A DNA stretch of 46,046 nt. It comes from Actinomycetes bacterium. Lineage in GTDB: Bacteria; Actinomycetota; Acidimicrobiia; Acidimicrobiales; Bog-793. Shown here piece after piece: positions 40,046 to 46,046 of this stretch. Under the pieces are notes generated by a model. It saw only the letters and a list, made by a program, of their open reading frames with translations, searched no databases and was not told the origin of the DNA. The stretch is taken from positions 1 through 46,046 of the forward strand of contig JAJZBI010000029.1 of assembly GCA_021798985.1 (NCBI GenBank). The letters run 5' to 3'. The position numbers and the translations under genes are program-made. Numbering within the stretch: position 1 is the first letter of the stretch; the number at the start of each line of letters is the position of its first letter.

Positions 40046-40503
40046 CCTGCCCGGTGCACCTGGGAGGTCGAGCGGCCGTTCGCCCGCGACGGCGACCCGC
40101 CGAGCGTCGCCCCGATCGAGACCGGCGCGAGGTAGCTGACCGAGCTCGGGGCGATCATGTGGAGCTGGTGCTCGGCGATCTGCAGGACCCTCGCCGGCGA
40201 CTCGAGCTGTGCGCGGCGAAGCTGCAGCTGCTGCTCGTCAGCGACCGACTGCGCCAGCTGCTGGCGGGCGAGGTCGAGGCGGACCTGCTGAGAGGCCACG
40301 AGATCCTGGCCGATCGCCACGGTCGCGAGCGAGGCGGCGAGGACCGCCCCGGCGACCAGCGCGATCACCCGGGCGCGACGCAGCCGTGAACGCTCGGCCA
40401 GCGTGCGCGCATCCAAGACGGTGAGCTGCTCGCGTTCTTGGCGCGCCACCTCGGGGCGCGAGGTGGCGCGGCGCGCGGCGCCGGTGATCGCGATGCTGCT
40501 CAC
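40042..40503 (-). CDS. ftsL: FtsL-like division protein
   Basis: A 153-residue bitopic protein between rsmH and ftsI, the standard ftsL position. It has a basic cytoplasmic part, one membrane helix at about 46-64 (VIALVAGAVLAASLATVAI), and a leucine-zipper-like coil (QQVRLDLARQQLAQSVADEQQLQLRRAQLESPARVLQIAEHQLHM). FtsL proteins have almost no sequence conservation, so the call rests on topology and position. It should join FtsQ and a DivIC/FtsB partner in activating FtsW-FtsI. The GTG start overlaps the rsmH stop. Confidence 0.8.
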   Translation of the reverse strand: MSSIAITGAARRATSRPEVARQEREQLTVLDARTLAERSRLRRARVIALVAGAVLAASLATVAIGQDLVASQQVRLDLARQQLAQSVADEQQLQLRRAQLESPARVLQIAEHQLHMIAPSSVSYLAPVSIGATLGGSPSRANGRSTSQVHRAG

Positions 40504-41657
40504 GCGTGGGACTCCTCGGTCTCAGCGAGCCGCTCCACGGCGCGCAGGCGCGCCGCGTCGGCCCGGGGGTTTGCCGCCTTCTCCTCGCTCGATGCCTGCC
40601 GCGACGAGCGCGTCAAGAGCCGGACGAGGGGGCGGGCGCCGCAGCCGCACGGCAGGCCGGGCGGGCAGACACAACCCCCCGTGGCCGCCTCGCGGAAGCG
40701 CTCCTTGACGATGCGGTCCTCGCCCGAGTGGTAGGCCAACACCACGCAGCGCCCGCCGGAGGCAAGGGCAGCGATCGCGTCGTCGATCGCGCCCGGCAGC
40801 TGCTCGAGCTCCTCGTTGACGGCGACGCGCAACGCCTGGAAGACCCGGCGAGCGGGGTGGCCGCGCCGGCGCGCCGCAGCGGGGAGGGCGCTCGCCACGA
40901 CCTCGGCGAGTGCGTCGGTGCGATGAATCGGCCGGGCGGCGATCACAGCCCGGGCAATGCGCCGGGCGAAGCGCTCCTCGCCGTGCTCGGCGAACAGCGC
41001 CGCAAGGCGAGCCTCGTCCCAGGAGTTCACGACGTCCTGCGCCGATGGGCCCGCCTCAGGATCCATGCGCATGTCGAGCGGGCCACCATGGCGGTAGGAG
41101 AAGCCGCGCTCGGCCACGTCGAGCTGGTGGGATGAGACGCCGAGGTCGAAGAGCACCGCGACGAGGGGGAGCTGCGCACGGTCGGCGCCGCGGCGGGCGC
41201 GCTCGGCTGCCAGCGCGTCGCCGAGGTGATCGAAGCGGGCGCGCTCCACCCGGGCGCGCTCGCCGAATCGGGCGAGCCGTTCGCGGGCTACCACCACGGC
41301 CTCCGGGTCGCGGTCGAGCCCGAGCAGGCACAGATCGTCGCGCTGGTCGAGGATCGCCTGCGCGTGGCCGGCACCGCCGACGGTGGCGTCGATCACGAGT
41401 CCGCTGCCAAGGGGGCCGAGGAGCGCCAGCACCTCGGCGAGCATCACGGGCTCGTGGGCAAAGGGGGTGGTCGGCGCGTCGCCTTGTCCTCGAGCCGGCG
41501 CCGCGTGCTGCAGCCCCCCGGATGCCGCGCCAGCGCAAGGTGCGCCGTCGTCGCCGCGGGCATTGGCGGAGAGGGATGACCCGAAGGCGAGCTTCGCGGC
41601 ACCCGGGGGGAAACCGATGGCCACCGCGGGGCGAGATGGGCTGAGCACCGCGCTCAT
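40500..41657 (-). CDS. rsmH: 16S rRNA (cytosine-1402-N4) methyltransferase
   Basis: An S-adenosylmethionine enzyme (385 residues). The SAM site is LVIDATVGGAGHAQAIL followed by LGLDRDPEAV, then VLFDLGVSSHQLDVAERGFSYRHGGPLDMRMD and VFQALRVAVNEELEQL. The catalytic domain starts near residue 66 (FAHEPVMLAEVLALL); the first 65 residues are an Ala/Gly-rich extension absent from most homologues. An internal start near that point is possible, but the ATGA overlap with mraZ at 41657 favours the long form. Confidence 0.92.
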   Translation of the reverse strand: MSAVLSPSRPAVAIGFPPGAAKLAFGSSLSANARGDDGAPCAGAASGGLQHAAPARGQGDAPTTPFAHEPVMLAEVLALLGPLGSGLVIDATVGGAGHAQAILDQRDDLCLLGLDRDPEAVVVARERLARFGERARVERARFDHLGDALAAERARRGADRAQLPLVAVLFDLGVSSHQLDVAERGFSYRHGGPLDMRMDPEAGPSAQDVVNSWDEARLAALFAEHGEERFARRIARAVIAARPIHRTDALAEVVASALPAAARRRGHPARRVFQALRVAVNEELEQLPGAIDDAIAALASGGRCVVLAYHSGEDRIVKERFREAATGGCVCPPGLPCGCGARPLVRLLTRSSRQASSEEKAANPRADAARLRAVERLAETEESHA

Positions 41658-42070
41658 CGCTGCAACGCCCCGCCTTCTTGCTGCTCACGGCTCGCCCATG
41701 AGGCGGGCGACCAGAGCTCGACGCGGTTGATCATGCCGATCACGAGCACCTCTTGCTCGAGCCCGGCGTACGAGCGCAGGTGCGGCGGCACGGCCATGCG
41801 CCCTTGGCGGTCGATCTCGGCCTCAAAGACCGCTGCCGCCCAGTCGCGCACGGCATTGCGCGCTCCCGCCTCGCCGTCGGCGAGCGCCAGGCGCACCTCG
41901 ACTTCCTTCTCGAATTCCTCGTCGGTCCACAGCGCGAGGCACCCCTCGAGGTGGGGGGTCAAAAAGCCGTGCTGGCCCAGGTGCGTGCGCAGCTTGGCAG
42001 GCAGGATCAGCCGCCCCTTGGCATCCAGGGCGTGCTCATACCTCCCAAAGAACCGTGCTGTGAGCGCCAC
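41654..42070 (-). CDS. mraZ: transcriptional regulator MraZ
   Basis: A 138-residue AbrB-like DNA-binding protein that represses the division cluster. Two swapped-hairpin repeats carry the signature: residues 8-25 (FGRYEHALDAKGRLILPA) and the second copy near 82-100 (AVFEAEIDRQGRMAVPPHLR). The start is GTG at 42070, giving a seven-residue extension before the usual FxGxY. It leads the 18-gene minus-strand cluster and is probably autoregulated through the boxes upstream. Confidence 0.93.
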   Translation of the reverse strand: MALTARFFGRYEHALDAKGRLILPAKLRTHLGQHGFLTPHLEGCLALWTDEEFEKEVEVRLALADGEAGARNAVRDWAAAVFEAEIDRQGRMAVPPHLRSYAGLEQEVLVIGMINRVELWSPASWASREQQEGGALQR

Positions 42071-42113
42071 CCCGGCGATGTCCCTTCACTGCGCAAGACC
42101 CGGAGGGCGAGGG

Positions 42114-42138
42114 CACCCAACCCCTCCCTTTCCCTCCA
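42114..42138 (-). promoter_or_regulatory. possible MraZ operator repeats
   Basis: On the minus strand three G-rich units (TGGAG, AGGGAG, TGGGTG) recur every 10 bases between the mraZ promoter and its start codon. MraZ binds direct TGGGN-type repeats spaced about one helix turn in other bacteria, and this lies in the expected place. The units are imperfect. Confidence 0.45.
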
Positions 42139-42147
42139 CTTCGCGCC

Positions 42148-42176
42148 ACTCTACGTACTATTCGCTCCCCGGTCAA
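42148..42176 (-). promoter_or_regulatory. sigma-70-type promoter of mraZ and the dcw cluster
   Basis: On the minus strand TTGACC (-35) and TAGAGT (-10) are separated by exactly 17 bases. The RNA would begin near 42141, leaving a leader of about 70 bases to the GTG at 42070. It is the best full promoter match in the window. Confidence 0.65.
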
Positions 42177-42210
42177 TCATCAGCCCAGGCAGAAGGCCAT
42201 GCATGGGTGC

Positions 42211-42304
42211 CGCCACCGAATCGGGACCGGCGGCGCCACAGATCAGGAACGCGCCGCCAACGAAGTGAGAACGGCCCGCCAGCGAGGTGAGAACGCCGCC
42301 AGCG
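42211..42304. repeat. array of four degenerate 22-bp direct repeats, IS21-end-like
   Basis: Copies start at about 42211, 42234, 42255 and 42277, with a partial fifth at 42297. The consensus is CGCCARCGARGTGAGAACGG, and the two rightmost copies are almost identical. IS21-family elements carry multiple ~20-bp repeats at their ends of this general look, so this may be a stranded terminus. It could instead be an operator array for the neighbouring promoters. Confidence 0.5.
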
Positions 42305-42608
42305 CACCGGGGGGTATGGGCGTGTGTTGGGTGGGTCCGCTGGCGTGTGCGAGCAGCGCGCTCACGGGCGGTCCAGGCGCCCGCCATCCCGCCCGCGCGG
42401 CGTCAGCAACTGAAACCAAACTGTAACGCAGCAAGGAGTGACGACGCGGAACTCCTGGTCAGCGTGCTGCTTACGTGTCCGCCGCGATGCGGTACGCCGT
42501 AGCGCGCACGATCGAATCCCTGATGAGGGCGGTGCTCGAGGAACTGTCCCGGGCGCGGGCTTGAGCACACGAAGTACCGAGCCCCCTGTCGGCGAGACAG
42601 ACGACCGC
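42305..42608. other. non-coding stretch upstream of the CBASS operon
   Basis: About 300 bases with no supported gene. A 25-codon frame from 42486 ends at a TGA but has no support beyond being open. The base composition falls from very GC-rich towards more balanced after 42400. I see no tRNA or attachment site. Confidence 0.35.
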
Positions 42609-42659
42609 TAGAATCACAATACCGTAGTTTCTCTTCTGGGATTAGTGGCGGATACCGCC
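42609..42659 (+). promoter_or_regulatory. possible CBASS operon promoter and leader hairpin
   Basis: TAGAAT (42609-42614) is a good -10, with no clear -35 at 16-18 bases; TACCGT (42620-42625) is an alternative. The leader ends in a GGCGG-ATA-CCGCC hairpin (42647-42659) directly before the GGGAG ribosome binding site. The hairpin could limit translation of the ATPase gene. Confidence 0.35.
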
Positions 42660-42669
42660 GGGAGCAGCC

Positions 42670-43557
42670 GTGAAGGTCGAGGAGTGCATCACAAGCAACG
42701 AGCTTCGGCAGGGCGCGTCACCGTCGCCGCTATGGGAGTCGATCATCGTCGACGCGACGCTCAAAGAGAGGCTCCGTCGATCGGCAATCCTCGCTCTACG
42801 GCTACGCCCTGTTCTGCCGTTCACGACGACTGCCCTGCATGGGCTGGTCTTGCTGTACGGCCCGCCCGGGACGGGGAAGACGACCCTTGCGCGGGGCCTC
42901 GCCGACGAGCTCGGCGCCGTGCACCCGGGTGGAGTGCGACTCGTCGAAGTCAACCCTCACGGCTTGATGAGCGCTGAACACGGACAGAGCCAACAGCTCG
43001 TCACCCAGCTGCTGTGCGAGCACATCCCCGCACTCGCCGCTGACGGCCGGGCGACGGTCATCCTCTTGGATGAGGTCGAGTCGATGGCGGTCGCTCGGAG
43101 CGCGGCATCGTTGTCGGCTAACCCCGCTGATGTCCACCGCGCCACAGACGCCGTGCTTACGGCCCTCGACCGCAACACGACAGATCATCACCACATCGTC
43201 ACCGTCGCGACCAGCAACTTCGACAAGGCGCTCGACGAGGCATTCAAGTCCCGAGCTGATGAGAGCATCCTCGTACCACTGCCCTCCGCGGATGGAATCG
43301 TCGCCATTCTGCGAGCGACGCTGCAGGGCTTCGGTGCCGTATTCCCTGGGGTCGGAGCTCTGGCTGGCGCGAACGAGCTCTCCGTGATCGCACATCGGCT
43401 CGAAGGGCTTGACGGCCGCCGGGTCCGCAAAGTCGTCACCGATGCGATGAAGATGCGCAGCGAGACCGTCCTCGATCCGAACCTGCTGAGCATCGAGGAC
43501 CTCGCGGCCGCGGCTACTCGTGCCGGCATTGAGGGGGGCGCCAATGCAGCGGCGTAG
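42670..43557 (+). CDS. cap6: TRIP13/Pch2-like AAA+ ATPase of a CBASS system
   Basis: A 295-residue single-ring AAA+ ATPase. Walker A is GPPGTGKTT (64-72), Walker B is ILLDEVES with Asp134-Glu135, sensor 1 is Asn173 in VATSNF, the arginine finger is probably Arg185, and sensor 2 is in DGRRVRK (238-244). The overall pattern is closest to Pch2/TRIP13, which remodel HORMA proteins; in type III CBASS this partner (Cap6) unfolds the HORMA protein to keep the system off. It starts at GTG 42670 with GGGAG five bases upstream. The HORMA and nucleotidyltransferase genes downstream support this role strongly. Confidence 0.85.
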   Translation: MKVEECITSNELRQGASPSPLWESIIVDATLKERLRRSAILALRLRPVLPFTTTALHGLVLLYGPPGTGKTTLARGLADELGAVHPGGVRLVEVNPHGLMSAEHGQSQQLVTQLLCEHIPALAADGRATVILLDEVESMAVARSAASLSANPADVHRATDAVLTALDRNTTDHHHIVTVATSNFDKALDEAFKSRADESILVPLPSADGIVAILRATLQGFGAVFPGVGALAGANELSVIAHRLEGLDGRRVRKVVTDAMKMRSETVLDPNLLSIEDLAAAATRAGIEGGANAAA

Positions 43558-44023
43558 GGACATAGCTGCTAGCCCGGTGCGGCGCGCTGCGGAGACGTGG
43601 ACCACCATCACCGACCTCGTCGCTGACACGCTTGATCACTCGCCTGCCATCAAGCGCTCCGAGGTCGTCGCCGTGCTCTCCGCCGTGGCGGACGTCGGCC
43701 AGCGCCTTGTCGCCGGCGGCCATCTCTCCGAATACCCCATCGTCCTCGTCGCCGAGCACGTGCACCTGAGCATCTTCACGGTCTCCGGTGCCGATGCGAT
43801 TGGGCTCGACGAGAATCTCAATGCGGTGCCCGGCGCTGCGCAAGCGACCGACTGGATGCTCCACATACCTGCCCCTCCGCCCTTGACCGACGTCGTCACC
43901 GCCGCTGTGGCTGGAACCGAGAAGCTCACGACTGACGCGGCGGTGGCGGCGAAGGCTGCCAGCCGTGCGGACCCGCTCGACATGGACGCTCTCGCTCGCA
44001 TGGCCGCGGAGGGAAAGCTGTGA
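43544..44023 (+). CDS. unrecognised CBASS-operon protein
   Basis: A 159-residue protein that I cannot place in a family. The ATG at 43544 overlaps the ATPase gene by 14 bases; an in-frame GTG at 43520 would add eight residues. The TGA at 44021-44023 overlaps the HORMA start, so it is tightly embedded in the operon. Predicted from pattern: two N-terminal helices (about 9-27 and 35-52), two strands (YPIVLVAEHVHLSIFTV), a strand (DWMLHIP), a Pro-rich turn, a long helix (LTDVVTAAVAGTEKL) and a short C-terminal helix (DMDALARMAAEGKL). It has no signal or membrane segment. It could be a divergent second HORMA protein, a closure-peptide donor or an activator; none is shown. Confidence 0.75.
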   Translation: MQRRRDIAASPVRRAAETWTTITDLVADTLDHSPAIKRSEVVAVLSAVADVGQRLVAGGHLSEYPIVLVAEHVHLSIFTVSGADAIGLDENLNAVPGAAQATDWMLHIPAPPPLTDVVTAAVAGTEKLTTDAAVAAKAASRADPLDMDALARMAAEGKL

Positions 44024-44532
44024 CGACGGCAACGTCGACCTCGACCAACACCTACACTCGCACGCACACCGCGGCCTACCTCGCCGAGGCGATCCTCGGG
44101 ACCATCTCAGAGGTTCTAGCGCATCTCGGAATCCCCACGTCGCAGGGTTCGTGGGACCTTGAGCGCGACGAGCGGGCCATCGCCGCGTGGTACGAGGAGG
44201 GCTCGCTGAAGCTCGTCGCCCTCGAGTGCCACCAACCGGACGGCACAGTCGCCCCCGTTTTCGAGTTCCCGGTCACGTACTCGGCGCACCCTCTGAGCGA
44301 GTTGAAGGCCTTTCAGACTGATGCGGTATCCCTCGCCAACTTCCGGCAGAAGATCAACGCGACGCCGCGGGGAACGACCTTCCGGTTGTTCTGCAGCTTC
44401 AACGGCACGCATTCGGACCAGAAAGGCTGGAGCGCCGCGGCGAGGGCGAGTACCGACGGGCTCAGGAGTAGCAGCTTCGGCACCATCGCGTCCGGGCCGC
44501 ACGGCTCGGCCGAGATGCGCTACCTGCGATAA
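44020..44532 (+). CDS. cap7: bacterial HORMA-domain protein
   Basis: A 170-residue protein resembling bacterial HORMA family 1. After a Thr/Ser-rich start, TYTRTHTAAYLAEAILGTISEVLAHLGI forms the first helix, followed by AIAAWYEEGSLKLVALECHQPDGTVAPVFEFPVTY strands typical of the family core. The C-terminal part would form the mobile safety belt (FRLFCSFNGTH to AEMRYLR). In type III CBASS it senses a peptide, closes, and switches on the nucleotidyltransferase. The start is GTG at 44020 in a GTGA overlap with the preceding gene. It is called from pattern and context; similarity is modest. Confidence 0.75.
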   Translation: MTTATSTSTNTYTRTHTAAYLAEAILGTISEVLAHLGIPTSQGSWDLERDERAIAAWYEEGSLKLVALECHQPDGTVAPVFEFPVTYSAHPLSELKAFQTDAVSLANFRQKINATPRGTTFRLFCSFNGTHSDQKGWSAAARASTDGLRSSSFGTIASGPHGSAEMRYLR

Positions 44533-44546
44533 AGAGGGAGAGGCCG

Positions 44547-45407
44547 ATGGGCTACCTCGACGAGGCATTCACCAAGATGAAGCACGCGCTCGAGATCACG
44601 CAGACCGAGCAGGACCAGGCCAAGCGGCGTCATGAAGCCGCCCGGGATCACGTCCGTTCCGCGTGGAAGCTAAGCGCCGATTTCCTGACAGGCAGCTACG
44701 TGCGTGACACGAAGACAAAGAAGCTGAAGGACGTCGATGTGTTCGTCGTGATCGACGCGGCGGGCCCTCAGGGCACTCTGCGTAGCCTCCCCCCAAGCTC
44801 CGTGCTGAGCCAACTGGCGGATGTGCTCAGGTCGAAGTATCCCGACGCCTACGCCGACCAGATCGCCTGCGTCATTCCGTTTGGCAGCGACGACGAGGTG
44901 ATGTCGCTAGACATCGTTCCTGCATTCGAACGGAGTGGCGGCGGTTATCAAATCCCCGATGTGCATACGGGCGGGTGGATTGACACCGACCCGAACGTGC
45001 ACTGGAACCTCAGCATCGCGAAGAACAAGGTCTGCGATGGCAAGTTTGTGCCGTTCGTCAAGATGATCAAGGGCATGAACCGGGAGCTGGGCGAGCCGGT
45101 GCGGTCGTTCCTCCTCGAAGTGATGGCACAGTCGCTCGTCGAGCCGCCGTTCACCGACTATCCAAGCGAGATCCGCTTCTTTTTGGCGTCAGCTCGGGAG
45201 CAGATCCACAACGCATGGCCGGACCCGGCCGGGCTCGGACCCGACGTCAACACCTTGAGCAGCTTCGAGCGGATGGCCGCGGCGACGGCACTCAGTGGGG
45301 CTCTGCAGGTAGCCGAGCGCGCAATCCATCTCGGGGACAGTGGCCAGGAACGCGCCGCGGTCGAGGCGTGGCGCGAGCTGTTCGGCTGGCGCATGCCGCG
45401 GCCCTAG
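44547..45407 (+). CDS. CD-NTase (cGAS/DncV-like nucleotidyltransferase)
   Basis: A 286-residue synthase of cyclic oligonucleotide second messengers. The nucleotidyltransferase motif is G49-S50 in LTGSYVRDTKTKKLKDVDVFVVID with Asp62 and Asp64, and the third acidic residue is Asp122 in MSLDIVPAFE. The helical lobe shows NVHWNLSIAKNKVCDGKFVPFVKMIKGMNREL, typical of this family. The product nucleotide and clade cannot be told from the sequence alone. GGGAG precedes the ATG, 14 bases after the HORMA gene. With HORMA and TRIP13 partners it would be activated only on a closed HORMA signal. Confidence 0.9.
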   Translation: MGYLDEAFTKMKHALEITQTEQDQAKRRHEAARDHVRSAWKLSADFLTGSYVRDTKTKKLKDVDVFVVIDAAGPQGTLRSLPPSSVLSQLADVLRSKYPDAYADQIACVIPFGSDDEVMSLDIVPAFERSGGGYQIPDVHTGGWIDTDPNVHWNLSIAKNKVCDGKFVPFVKMIKGMNRELGEPVRSFLLEVMAQSLVEPPFTDYPSEIRFFLASAREQIHNAWPDPAGLGPDVNTLSSFERMAAATALSGALQVAERAIHLGDSGQERAAVEAWRELFGWRMPRP

Positions 45408-45413
45408 TTCGAC

Positions 45414-45941
45414 GTGCGCGTGACCAGCTCCATCAGCGAGCGCCAGCAGGAAGAGAAAGCTCTCGACCTAGTGTGCGCGGCGAACTGGCACTACCGGCGA
45501 GCCAAGGCGTGGCACTTCGTGCGCGTACTCGGCACGATCTGCTTGGCGCTCCTGGCTCCCATAGTCACGTTCTGGGTGCCGAGCATCGCGACGCCGCTTG
45601 CGACGGCTGCGGCAGCATGGGTGTTCGTTGCACGGGTCGCCCTGGCGCGCTGGGAGGACAACCAGGTGCGCCTAGGTGCGACCGCGCAGGAACAGTTCGA
45701 CTGTCACGTCTTTGGCCTCCCTTGGCATGAGGCGCTCGCCGGACGTCCGCTTGCGACCCAGGACGTGCTCGCCGCCGCCAGGCGCGTCAAGCCGACGAAG
45801 CGCGAGGAACTGCGCAACTGGTACTCCCCCAAGGCGGATATGGCGCCGTGGCCGCTCAATGCGGTGCTCTGCCAGAGCGCGAGTGCGACGTGGAGCCGGC
45901 GCGCCCATGAGCACTACGCCCGCGTGCTGCTAGTGTCCTGA
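45414..45941 (+). pseudogene. S-4TM CBASS effector, truncated by IS insertion
   Basis: The frame starts at GTG 45414 (GTG 45420 is possible) and has the SMODS-associated 4TM family beginning ISERQQEEKALDLVCAANWHYRRAKAWHFV. Two membrane segments follow at about 33-55 and 58-78. Then comes the family middle: AQEQFDCHVFGLPW and EELRNWYSPKADMAPWPLNAVLCQ. The coding frame crosses the IS630-like boundary at TA 45931-45932 and ends two codons later, so the remaining part, including the other two expected membrane segments, is lost. Full-length members are about 290-310 residues, compared with 175 here. Intact proteins are thought to damage the inner membrane when they bind the second messenger. Confidence 0.78.
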
Positions 45942-46046
45942 GCCAGAGATTCGCAAGAAATATCCTGAATCCGGGAATTTCTTCCTCGCCCGCGCGTTCT
46001 CCCCATCGTTCCTGCGACGATGGGAGGCGACATGGCAGCGAGGGGA
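45931..46046 (+). mobile_element. IS630-like element, right copy (5' end only)
   Basis: The exact inverted counterpart of the left-end block. It begins at TA inside the S-4TM gene, runs through the terminal inverted repeat and leader, and enters the transposase start. Window sequence stops within the element, as expected for a contig that ends at a multi-copy repeat. Confidence 0.65.
46032..46046 (+). CDS. IS630-like transposase, first 5 codons
   Basis: The ATG at 46032 follows GGAGGCGAC and reads MAARG before the window ends. The left copy extends the same start to MAARGRPK. Function is inferred from the element only. Confidence 0.5.

Noticed and set aside
42486-42563. Small 25-codon ORF in the gap before the CBASS operon
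   Set aside because: It has no ribosome binding site or family resemblance and falls in a stretch whose other frames are equally open.

Overview
The window is high-GC DNA from an actinobacterium. The evidence is a division and cell-wall (dcw) cluster with SepF, DivIVA/Wag31 and YggT but no FtsA, a MurE with the DNPR motif of meso-diaminopimelate enzymes, a polyphosphate glucokinase-like ROK protein, and a DinB/maleylpyruvate-isomerase-fold protein of the mycothiol-related group. A deep lineage such as Acidimicrobiia would fit, but that is only an inference. Both ends run into the same element: bases 10-128 and 45928-46046 are exact inverted copies of 119 bp. Each carries the first codons of an outward-reading transposase (MAARGRPK on the left) and stops at a TA dinucleotide, which fits two IS630-like copies and a contig broken at a repeat.

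Layout. Bases 1-6.4 kb are accessory: a damaged alpha/beta hydrolase, a threonine dehydratase-like enzyme, an MDMPI-type protein, an unknown ORF and an orphan peptide-type ABC substrate-binding protein. From 6.5 to 20.6 kb lie housekeeping genes: STAS protein, coiled-coil zinc-ribbon protein, inositol-monophosphatase-like enzyme, conserved hypothetical, lipoprotein, MFS exporter, polyphosphate glucokinase, leucyl aminopeptidase, cobalamin adenosyltransferase, type I phosphodiesterase, Rrf2 regulator, histidine phosphatase, sigma-70 factor, RluD, LspA, a DksA/TraR protein with a long repetitive tail, and a DUF167 protein. ileS follows at 20.6-23.9 kb.

From 42.1 down to 23.9 kb the minus strand carries the dcw cluster: mraZ-rsmH-ftsL-ftsI-murE-mraY-murD-ftsW-murG-murC-murB-ftsQ-ftsZ-pgeF-yggS-sepF-yggT-wag31. 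From mraZ to ftsQ nearly every junction is a 4-base stop/start overlap, so the genes look translationally coupled. murF is missing from its usual place between murE and mraY. A promoter and possible MraZ boxes precede mraZ.

Divergent from mraZ, and less GC-rich, is an anti-phage CBASS operon (42.67-45.94 kb): a TRIP13/Pch2-like AAA+ ATPase, an unrecognised 159-residue protein, a bacterial HORMA protein, a CD-NTase, and a membrane effector of the S-4TM type. This resembles type III CBASS, in which the HORMA protein activates the nucleotide synthase and TRIP13 resets it. The unknown protein between ATPase and HORMA is the most novel element. The S-4TM gene is cut after two membrane segments by the right-hand IS630-like insertion, so the system appears disarmed at its effector. 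A tandem array of degenerate 22-bp repeats resembling IS21-family termini lies between mraZ and the CBASS operon and may mark how the island arrived.

Several genes have a TANNNT -10 box only 6-8 bases before the start codon (ileS, DUF167, rrf2, the 8507 gene, the inositol-phosphatase gene, wag31), suggesting leaderless transcripts. ileS and the DUF167 gene share one nearly symmetric divergent -10 element. I saw no rRNA, tRNA or CRISPR array.
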